NCBI GenBank assembly: GCA_016648135.1
Contig: JADDOH010002288.1
Span: 106,913-170,912 of the forward strand
DNA length: 64,000 nucleotides
Origin: Agrypnia vestita
Lineage: Eukaryota > Arthropoda > Insecta > Trichoptera > Phryganeidae
Direction: 5' to 3'
Shown: positions 56,541 to 64,000 of the stretch, piece by piece
Layout: every line of letters begins with the position of its first letter
Numbering within the stretch: the stretch's first letter is position 1
The notes under the pieces: generated by a model
Told to the model about the DNA's origin: nothing
The model's input: only the letters and a program-made list of their open reading frames with translations
The model's database searches: none
Program-made: the position numbers and the translations under genes

Positions 56541-57182
56541 ATGTCATTTGTTAATGAGAACATTAAATTAAATTATTGTCATTCCAATATTTGATGGAAC
56601 TGACTACAAGAACTGGAAGATAAGAATTTTAAAATTCTTGCAGTTGAAGAAATGCAAAGATGCAGTTATAAGAGTTAAATGTTCCACTGATAAAGTTGCA
56701 GATTGGGAGGAAATGGATATAAAAGTAACGAATTATATATATAGATATAATATATATAGATATATATATATAGATATATATGTACCATTTCCAATAAACA
56801 ACTTGAATATGTGTATGGGCTCGATTCGACATTCAAAATAATATCAAAGTTTGACGAAATGTATCTAAAAAAATCTACAGCATTACAAATTATTTGTAGA
56901 AATAACCTTGAAAATATTAAATTGATGAACTATTCAGAAGTTAATATATTTTTTGACAATTTTGAAAAGTCTGTAAGTGAATTGAAACAAGCTGGTGCCA
57001 CTGTGTATGAACAAAAAAAATTTAATTACACGTTGAAAGCATTACCACCGAAATACAGTCATATTGGAGATTTAATTTATGTTTTACCAGAAAAGGACAG
57101 GGCTGTAGATTATCTAAAAAGCAAAATTAAGATGAAATCCACTGAAGAAAAATGTGAAAATTTATATAACATAACTGACTGA
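56541..57182 (+). pseudogene. copia-type Gag fragment
   Basis: After a small frame slip near 56580: FDGTDYKNWKIRILKFLQLK, VADWEEMDIKVTNYI. A TATAGA microsatellite (56733-56782) disrupts the frame; then FKIISKFDEMYLKKSTALQI, NIFFDNFEKSVSELKQAGAT, LKALPPKYSHIGDLIYVLPE. This is the UBN2/DUF4219 Gag of Ty1/copia elements. Truncated at 57183 by a Penelope-like end. Confidence 0.9.
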
Positions 57183-57183
57183 T

Positions 57184-57325
57184 TACTACCCTCCATCCAC
57201 CCTCTACCTCCGCAGATAAAGGTCGTCCTCCTGATGACGTTGAATAAGAATTCAACGAAACGTCGAGAATCATTTCTCGGAAAAACATATGGTTCGTATA
57301 AAATATCTGCAACAAGTTACAGTTA
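57184..57325 (+). mobile_element. Penelope-like pseudo-LTR end, family C
   Basis: Right end TTCGTATAAAATATCTGCAAC as in the 51.9-kb copy, preceded by an intact hammerhead fold. It follows the copia Gag fragment and precedes the LINE fragment at 57390. Confidence 0.72.
57225..57270 (+). ncRNA. hammerhead ribozyme motif, family C, best preserved
   Basis: Core CTGATGA (57231-57237), one extra C (57238), stem II GTTGAAT/ATTCAAC with loop AAGA (57239-57256), GAA (57257-57259), stem III AC/GT (57260-57263), cleavage base C 57264 (GUC). Stem I: CTC (57228-57230) with GAG (57265-57267), then a mismatch and further pairs. All invariant core bases are present. Confidence 0.72.
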
Positions 57326-57389
57326 AATATGTCTAACGACTGTAATAACAACCTTAACTCTTTAACATTAGACTATCATTACAGAAACT

Positions 57390-57959
57390 TATATAGATAC
57401 ATTTTTCAAATGGGATATTCAGGTAAATAAGATATGTAAGAGGTTGAGAACTGTATTGGGATGTATGCACAAGATTAAGTACTATGTTCCGATACAGACT
57501 ATGAAAACTATATATCAATCTTTAGCGGAATCGGTAATAAGGTATGGAATAACTAGCTGGGGAATAACTTGCAAAACTAATATTAGAAAAATTCAAAATA
57601 TTCAAAATTCGGCTATAAAATTAATAAATAAAGAAAGTGCTACTAAAGATATACAGGAACTCTTCAAGAAACAAGGCTCTATGCCAATTAATGCTATCTT
57701 GTGGTACAAACTAATTACACAATATCATGAAGATGGGACATATAAGCATAGATTGATTCATAAACATAGTACCAGATTTACGGTTAAAGAAGGACTAAGA
57801 ATACCGAAGGTCATAAATAAATATGGACAAAGAACATTAAAATATGTCATACCAAAAATATTTAATAAAATCCCATGTCGTGTCAAAATGGGTATTAATA
57901 AAAAAGGGCAAAATACAGAATTAATGAATATGTTATTAAATAAAAGAGACTTATTTTGA
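57390..57959 (+). pseudogene. non-LTR retrotransposon RT C-terminus
   Basis: FKWDIQVNKICKRLRTVLGC, then a 171-codon open stretch: YQSLAESVIRYGITSWGITC, IRKIQNIQNSAIKLINKESA, GLRIPKVINKYGQRTLKYVI, to the stop at 57957. The VIRYGIxxWG...IQ(N/K)xAIK...P...YGxRxxxYxxP order is that of Jockey/I-type LINEs. Followed by a 3' UTR-like AT-rich run and two tandem 31-bp units at 58082. Confidence 0.85.
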
Positions 57960-58081
57960 TTTTGGTAATATTTGTATTTTTTCTTGTATTGTTGTATAGT
58001 ATTGTAGATTTGTATTTGAGTTTATAAGATCTATTGTAATTAATTAATATGAATGTATTTCTGGTAAATACAATTTATTTA

Positions 58082-58143
58082 TATATATGTATTGATGCAC
58101 CTACAGACAAATATATATGTATTGATGCACCTACAGACAAATA
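58082..58143. repeat. two tandem 31-bp units
   Basis: TATATGTATTGATGCACCTA, then CAGACAAATA, twice in direct order, at the 3' end of the LINE fragment. Confidence 0.8.
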
Positions 58144-58189
58144 TCAATGTGATGTTTTGTGGGTCTGAGATGTAAAAAAAAAAAAAAAA

Positions 58190-58450
58190 GGATTATGAAA
58201 AATTCATTCACTTTTATACAAGTCAAATAAAATGAAAAAACCTTCCAATGCCAATTGGAAAACATTCCAATTGGAAGTTTTTCAGGGTTTCTATTATTTT
58301 ATTTAACTTTTATTGGAACAAATGAATTTTCTGTACTCGATATAAGTACTGTAATGATAGTTGAACGTTTCGTAAAAAATAAGTCAGAAATATTGAGAGA
58401 AAAAATGCAAAGTTTGATATTGCATAACTCAATAACTAAAAATGTAAAAA
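58190..58450. mobile_element. FB-A foldback MITE, right half
   Basis: GATTATGAAAAATTCATTCA, GATAGTTGAACGTTTCGTAA and ATATTGAGAGAAAAAATGCA follow the FB-A right half. The CAATTGGAA palindrome at its left marks the truncated centre. Confidence 0.6.
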
Positions 58451-58459
58451 TGCTAAAAT

Positions 58460-59790
58460 TTGTAATAAAAGTAACTGTCAGATTCTTCAATGGCCAGGAA
58501 AGGATGAGATCAATGAAATAACCAGATACCAAATTGTGAAAAAACTTCCTAAGCCAAAAGTGAAGTCATCTTCAAAGAGGGTTATAAGTTTTGAATTTCC
58601 CAAATCGTTATGAAGATTTAATATTAAATAGACACTTTTTGTACTTAACTTAACTGCATTGTGCATACTAATCATTTAAAAGAAATGATTCATATGTAAT
58701 TAAGTTAGTTTGAAATAAAATAAAGGTTCATCTCGATAAATTTGTTTTTTATTTTAACCTACCTTGACTTTGAATTCGGGTCAGATCTCTAACTAGTTGT
58801 ATTCTAGTCTGCCTAGTTGGTAGTATCAAGTATCCCATACATCGAGGAGATTTGTTCCCCCCGGAACAAGTCATCCAGAATATGGGACACATGGTACATT
58901 TATGGACTTCATTTTTTCTTATTTATTACATGATTTTTCAATGAATGCTAATAGCCTTTCCTAAGGCAATTCCTAGATAAATTCTGCATAAATTAATAAA
59001 AAAAAGCTTATTAACTCTTTCAGTACTTAAATTAATGCTCAAAAACAAAAGGGGGGATCAAGTGTCTCTCTTCTCCTCTGCCTCCATAAATAATGATAAT
59101 AGGACATTGATATTAAAATGTTTTGACTAAATGTAAGCAAGTACAGTAGCCGGTAAACATCTTGAAATTTTACAGCGTAATGGGGGGAAGTTTGCGCATG
59201 TACCATTTCACCAAAGAGACCCAAATTTTGTCTTCTGCGCATTCCCCCAAAGAATTTCAAGAAGTTTTCAGACAACTGTATCTACTTGACTAAATGTAAG
59301 CTAGTACCATCGACTAGCTCTGTTACACCCTATACTATTGAATTTGCATTTATTTCTGGTAAAATCTTGGTTTGGGACTTCTTTAGATTAATACACTTAT
59401 TTGTTTGTGACAAGATTTTATTATCAGTAAAAGATTATTCCTGACTAGCTGATCAACTTTACGGTAGCCCCAATTCATCCGGCTCTGTGCGTCACTTGCC
59501 ACCGCCGGCTCTTCACAATCTACCAGGAGTGAAGGAGGCAGCTACTCACCTGTCTCACAATTTCAAGATTTTTCTATATATGACGAGAATAAACGTTAGG
59601 ATAATTTTTGTAGTAAATATCATCTATTTTAGACAGTAATTTACCTGTAAAATATTGTGGACTAGCTCTGTTACATCCTATATAAAAAAAAATCACTACA
59701 AAGTTTTGCAGTAAATATTAAAAACATTTTTCTGTTGTAGGATTCTCTGTGGTGAAATAAAACAGATTATGAAGTGTGTGAAATATTTAT
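58460..59790. other. downstream of the hydrolase gene, no gene seen
   Basis: FB-A right-end scraps at 59290-59330 and 59640-59690 (GACTAGCTCTGTTACA). 59040-59280 has an open frame of 78 codons with no motif. 58790-58880 is GC-richer, unassigned. Confidence 0.45.
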
Positions 59791-59803
59791 TTTTATTTTT
59801 ATT

Positions 59804-59893
59804 CTACGTTCCTCTGTAGGTTGAATAGCCGAAGGGACTCAAAAGCAATGGAATGTGGTAGTGTTCCTGAGCAGAAGTACAGTTGAAGACAAT
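59804..59893 (-). CDS. Urah: 5-hydroxyisourate hydrolase exon 2
   Basis: [20 protein letters not shown], then FGYSTYRGT and TAG. Acceptor TTTCAG. AATAAA begins one base after the stop codon (59803-59798 on the minus strand) and probably serves as the polyadenylation signal. Confidence 0.93.
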   Translation of the reverse strand: MVFNCTSAQEHYHIPLLLSPFGYSTYRGT

Positions 59894-62162
59894 CTGAAAA
59901 TTAAAAATAAATCTTTATAATTCATTATATTAATTTATCTGAAAAACTTAAGGTATTGATTTGGCCAGTCTACTATGGAGCTATTCCGGGCCGCAGTAAA
60001 TGAGAAGCAATGTCCATTGAACATTACATTTTTACAACTAGACAGTGCAATAAGTAACGCAATAAAAGGTTTCATCAATATTCTGAATGCCTTTTGCACA
60101 AAAATTCTCCAACAATGTAGGAATTTACCAGTTTTCATTTAACCTATATGTGTAAATATATTTGGCACACATACGTCTAAGGGCCAGTTGCATCAATTTG
60201 ATTTAAAGTAATAGTTCATTTTAATCTATATGCCACATTTATTTTTTCCAAAAATAGGTTTTTTTTTTTTTTAGCGAAATTTAAAATAAATTAAATTTTA
60301 ATAAATATTATTATTAAGTTCTACGGGTTAAATATTTTTATGTGTTAAATAAATAAATAAAAAAAGGATCCAAATATTAAACTTTTAAATAATCACCAAA
60401 AAATGATATTTTCTCCACTTCTAAATATTTTTAAAAAACCAATAATCAAGGACATAAATTAAAATAATATTTATAAATAACACTTGCAGAAAACGGGGAA
60501 TTTTGATAATTATCAAAATTCCCCGTTTTCTGCAAGTGTTATTTATAAATATTATTTTAATTTATGTCCTTGATTATTGGTTTTTAAAAATATTTAGAAG
60601 TGGAGAGAAGATCATTTTTTGTTGATTATTTAAAAGTTTAATATTTGGATCCTTTTTATATTTATTTATTTCTAGTTGCTCAAGTAAATTCATCCTAAAA
60701 CCTTTACATATAGAAACAAAAGGTTTTAGGATGAATTTACTTGAGCAACTAGAAATAAATAAATATAAAAAGGATCCAAATATTAAAAATGATCTTCTCT
60801 CCACTTCTAAATATTTTTAAAAAACCAATAATCAAGGACATAAATTAAAATAATATTTATAAATAACACTTACAGAAAACGGGGAATTTTGATAATTAAG
60901 CATAACGTTAACCGAGGCACCTTTAATGATAAGTGCCCGGGAAAAAACGTACATTACTACAGGGCTTCACCACAAATATCTAATTACTGTAAAGGGGAAG
61001 GGGTATCTTAAAATTGTATAAATAAGTCATTTGTACGTGGTATATCCACTGTTTGATAATGGCCTTACAAGCCGAAACAGCTGTAACACATAAAAATACT
61101 TAACCCATAGAACTTAATAATAATATTTATTAAAATTTAATTTATTTTAAATTTCGCTAAAAATAAATATGGAGTTCTACAAATTAAACACAAAAACCAT
61201 AAATAAACAAAAATAGGTTGGTGGTAAATGCAAAAGTTTATACTTTAAATGGACGATTACTACAGTAGAACCTCGTTAATTCAAAATTCAAGGGACCCAA
61301 AAGTAAACATTTCGAATTATGAGGAACCCCGTTAATTCAAAACTCAGAGTATAAAAAAAATCACGATGCAATTGTGAAATTTGCCAAAAATTATAAAACA
61401 CATTAAAAAAGCCATTCATTTTAAAAATATGTATCTGTTTTTTGCATGTTACGAAATCATTTCGAAAATAGGATTTTTATTAAGCTAATACAATGATCAC
61501 GACATTTCTAATAGATACTAAAGTGTTCTCACTTGCAAAAAAAATTTAATATTTTTTTCAATTTTGCCAAATTTCGAATTATGTAATGATTTATGGCGCA
61601 AGAGGCTAAAAATTATTTTAAATTACGATTTACTGTGAAATGAAAAACATTTTGAGACTTTTGGGTTTCGAATTATGGCGAATTTCTAATTATTGGGGTT
61701 TGAATTAATGTAGTTTTACTGTATAAACAAAGTTGATACAACCGGCCATAAGTGATCTCATTTCAGCTACATTCAGCATACTTTCTTTCTTCATTTACCA
61801 GCTCCAGGCTTCGCCTCCGTACATCGGTGTAACAGAATTCCATTGTGGTCCGCCAGTCTGTCCTCATTAATAATAATATCAAATTACAAGTATTTTACCT
61901 CAATGAATGGATAGAGAGTGGCTATTCCTTTCCCTTCAAAATATTGCCCCACTTCGAATCTAAACTTGTAAGTCCCAGCCTTGAAATTCTCCCTGGTTAG
62001 GAATGAAGCACATCGCCCATCGTCGGAAGAAACTCCATCGTTGACCAGCTCCCAACTCTTGTCATCTAAATGACGATAGAGGAATACTTTTAGGCCCCCG
62101 ACCGCACGGCCTTGGGATATGTCCAATATGTGAGTGGATATCGGGGGCTTCACAGTTGTCAT
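59804..62162 (-). CDS. Urah: 5-hydroxyisourate hydrolase (transthyretin-like), 2 coding exons
   Basis: Exons 62162-61899 and 59893-59804 join in phase 0 to give 117 aa, normal for this family. The enzyme hydrolyses 5-hydroxyisourate, the product of urate oxidase, to OHCU in the peroxisomal/cytosolic urate pathway. Visible signature: [18 protein letters not shown] (H11), DDGRCASF (R50), [20 protein letters not shown] at the end (H101; final Thr where Ser is usual). H11, R50 and H101 correspond to the catalytic His-Arg-His set. No peroxisomal signal: the C-terminus is RGT. The start is fixed by an in-frame TAG five codons upstream. Fully intact. Confidence 0.96.
59930..60010 (+). pseudogene. 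short LINE tail scrap
   Basis: TGGCCAGTCTACTATGGAGC then TATTCCGGGCCGCAGTAAAT repeats the end of the LINE tail at 5015-5060 (LFRAAVxK). Inside the hydrolase intron, opposite strand. Confidence 0.6.
60258..61206. mobile_element. Penelope-like relic with double palindrome
   Basis: Flanked by CAAAAATAGGTT on both sides. Outer inverted pair: AGCGAAATTTAAAATAAATT (about 60281) and AATTTATTTTAAATTTCGCT (about 61140-61160), extending 75 bases. Inside, an arm of about 150-180 bases occurs three times in alternating orientation, with centres near 60509 and 60710. The arm encodes [20 protein letters not shown] then SPLLNIF (minus strand 60720-60580), a Penelope-like C-terminal tail. GAUAAUGGCC..GCCGAAACAG near 61050 looks like a decayed hammerhead. 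Confidence 0.72.
61263..61721. mobile_element. pogo-like MITE, 459 bp, full length
   Basis: Ends CAGTAGAACCTCGTTAATTC and GAATTAATGTAGTTTTACTG, with TA on both sides (61261-61262, 61722-61723). The second subterminal repeat (GAGGAACCCCGTTAATTCAA) is present as in the 27962 copy. Confidence 0.87.
61899..62162 (-). CDS. Urah: 5-hydroxyisourate hydrolase exon 1
   Basis: 88 codons, [20 protein letters not shown] to [10 protein letters not shown]. Donor GAG/GTAAAA. A 5' splice acceptor (TTTTTCAG) 16 bases before the ATG implies a separate 5' UTR exon. Confidence 0.95.
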
Positions 62163-62209
62163 CTTTGAAGGCTAAATCTGAAAAATATATTAATGTATGA
62201 TGTTAATTT

Positions 62210-62430
62210 TATTTCATTTTTGAAATATCAATAAAGGAAAGTTGAATATCAAAAAAGACGAATTTCAAAAAAAAAAGTCAGAAATATTGAAAAAATGCAA
62301 ACTTTGATATTGCATACCTCCATAACTATTGATATTGCATACCTCCATAACTATTGATATTGGTTACGGTTGCTTGAACATTTTCAACCCATAAAATAGG
62401 TATTGTGGACTAGCTCTGTTACACTGTGTA
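62210..62430. mobile_element. FB-A MITE, right half with a small tandem repeat
   Basis: AAAAAATGCAAACTTTGATA, then TTGATATTGCATACCTCCAT twice in tandem (62306-62355), and GACTAGCTCTGTTACACTG at the end. It sits 60 bases upstream of the hydrolase start exon. Confidence 0.65.
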
Positions 62431-62806
62431 TATTATTTTTTAAATGTCGCTTCCTGTGCAAATATAAAACTTAAACATGCTAAAAAATAAATTGTCTATA
62501 ATCTATGGTAAGTATTAGCTAAGAGGGTCTATATTCTGTGGCTAAGAGCGCGGGTGATCTCGGGTTAAAAAAAAAACAAGTAAATGGTCCGCATAATATG
62601 CCCGCTTATGGCGCTTAAGTAAATTCAATACGAAAATGTATTTAAGAATGCGAACTTATCCCACTTCTGTTAACGCAATACATATGTAGCATTATTTGAA
62701 ATATGCATTAGACATTCTTCGGCAGCTGTCAAAAGAGACTTTATTTAAAAGTTTTAGAAAGCAGTTCATTTTTGTTAAAATAAAATGTCGTTTATGGGAA
62801 ATACTC

Positions 62807-62960
62807 ACATCGACCGCTTTTATTCTGGAAACTTCTCAAAAAGTTGAAGACACCAAACAAACAATTGACACGAGACGCGACCGCCCGCCGCGAAATGCGA
62901 AATGAAACTTGTTTTCGTTTTTGGAGGTTACGGCCTTATCAACATGATAGATTTATCTGT
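62807..62960 (-). promoter_or_regulatory. Urah: probable 5' UTR exon/promoter of the hydrolase gene
   Basis: A strong minus-strand donor, CGAT/GTGAGTAT at 62809/62808, lies downstream of a GC-richer patch (GACCGCCCGCCGCGAAATGC at 62879). This would splice to the acceptor at 62178. Inferred from sequence only. Confidence 0.35.
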
Positions 62961-64000
62961 CTTTAGTCAGTTGCAAAGAGCGAAGTCATGATAATTATTG
63001 TTCCTAATAAATATGCAAGCTTCTTAATGTATTTTTTTACACCCACAGGCTAATTAGAATGTGACATCTTTTAACAAATACCTAATAACATCATTGAAAT
63101 AACACGGATATTGGTTGTATATATTTGAAACATTTAAAATCTTTTAAACTTATGAGGTTATTACTTATTTTGGCGCGTCGAGGGTAAAGCTTGTATTGTA
63201 ACGGAAGTTACATAATGTAACGGGAATGCGAGATCACAAAATGCGCGCGCATCCATTAAACTGTCAAAAATTTATTCACTTGAAATTAGTGTTCCAGTAA
63301 TATAAACGATGTATTGTCAACCATTTCGAATCGAGGGCCAATCATAAAGGTGCTCAATTCAAAAACTAAAGAATGGTTGGTTATCGAACTGAAAATTAGA
63401 ACTGTTTATTGAATTACGATTTTAAGTGTGTATTCCTTTTCGGAACAAAAAATACATTAATTCATTCGACATTCAATGCGGCTGTCAAAGTTGTATTTAT
63501 AGTTTCGAAACTTTTGAATACGAAACCGTTTTAGGCCGAAAATCGATAAAACATGAAAGTGGGAAGGTACTTGGACTTTTTTGAAAATTCCCACAGTTTT
63601 CAAGAAAGTTTTTGTTTGCCTCAATTATTTTAAATATTTGAGGTAACATTTTTGTAAGTGTGATTTTTTATTCTTCTCATGAAACTCAATAGAATAATCG
63701 ACAATGATCGGTGTAGATTTTTACAACTCAATACTCTTTGAGCGTCATTAGTATATAATTTGTATTTATAATATATTTTGTATTTATTTTAGTTTTAAGT
63801 TTAACTTCTGCCTCGCGTACACAAGTACACGCACGATTTTTATTTATTTATAAACAAAGTCATAAAACACAAATTTAACTGGAATATCATTCTGTAATTC
63901 GCACCGTTTCGCCACTAGAATATGCCACAGACAGGTACTTTTTATTCACACCGTTTCACAATTCGCTTGTTTCCCGCTGCTTTTATGACTCGAATGAATG
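62961..64000. other. upstream flank of the hydrolase gene, no gene seen
   Basis: AT-rich sequence; no open frame with a recognised motif and no TIR pair noticed. Confidence 0.5.

Larger units (their letters stand above)
60181..61748. mobile_element. PIF/Harbinger-like MITE interrupted by two later insertions
   Basis: Left end GGGCCAGTTGCATCAATTTG (TAA before), right end AAGTTGATACAACCGGCCA (TAA after). The middle piece is at 61207-61260 (GGTTGGTGGTAAATGCAAAA, TATACTTTAAATGGACG). The rest is a Penelope-like insertion (60258-61206) and a pogo-like MITE (61263-61721). Confidence 0.8.

Noticed and set aside
61030..61100. A fourth hammerhead (UUGAUAAUGGCC...GCCGAAACAGCUGU)
   Set aside because: C3 and G8 of the core are changed and stem I does not pair; listed only as a decayed trace.

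Overview
This is a eukaryotic nuclear window, almost certainly from an insect. It is AT-rich, its genes are split by GT/AG introns, and it is packed with degraded transposable elements. The kinase exons read like insect WNK, and degenerate TTAGG/CCTAA tracts fit an insect telomere motif. I cannot fix the order; a beetle-like genome is only a guess. Three protein-coding genes can be assembled, all on the minus strand.

(1) Positions 1-32307: Wnk, the WNK (with-no-lysine) chloride- and osmo-sensing Ser/Thr kinase. Sixteen coding exons join with perfect phase into 979 codons from the start ATG at 32307. The order is a basic N-terminus, His- and Pro-rich linkers, the kinase domain (about residues 324-585), a PF2-like domain, a coiled coil and a very Gln-rich tail. 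The 3' end lies outside the window. (2) Positions 46821-56200: a four-exon gene of 429 aa with the DXO/Rai1 (decapping exoribonuclease) fold. Nearly every catalytic residue is replaced, so it is probably a pseudoenzyme in the style of Drosophila Cutoff. (3) Positions 59804-62162: a two-exon 5-hydroxyisourate hydrolase of 117 aa (urate degradation), complete and with intact active-site residues.

Introns and intergenic DNA are mostly mobile-element debris. There are C-terminal fragments of at least six non-LTR retrotransposon lineages, a copia fragment with a 5' LTR, and a 1278-bp mariner with a dead transposase. There is also a Tc1-like deletion derivative that still encodes a spliced, HTH-only 88-aa protein, a tRNA-derived SINE, and MITEs of hAT (8-bp duplications), PIF/Harbinger (TTA), pogo (TA) and unassigned types. 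Several elements are nested.

The most interesting structure is a set of Penelope-like element relics whose pseudo-LTRs contain hammerhead ribozyme folds (near 1.75, 13.2, 13.5, 33.5, 51.55 and 57.25 kb). All three sequence families show the core CUGANGA, stem II, GAAA, stem III, UH, with one extra nucleotide between the core and stem II. Other points are the likely dead DXO-family protein, a dispersed repeat carrying perfect heat-shock-element arrays inside a Wnk intron, and a doubly folded palindrome at 60.3-60.9 kb.
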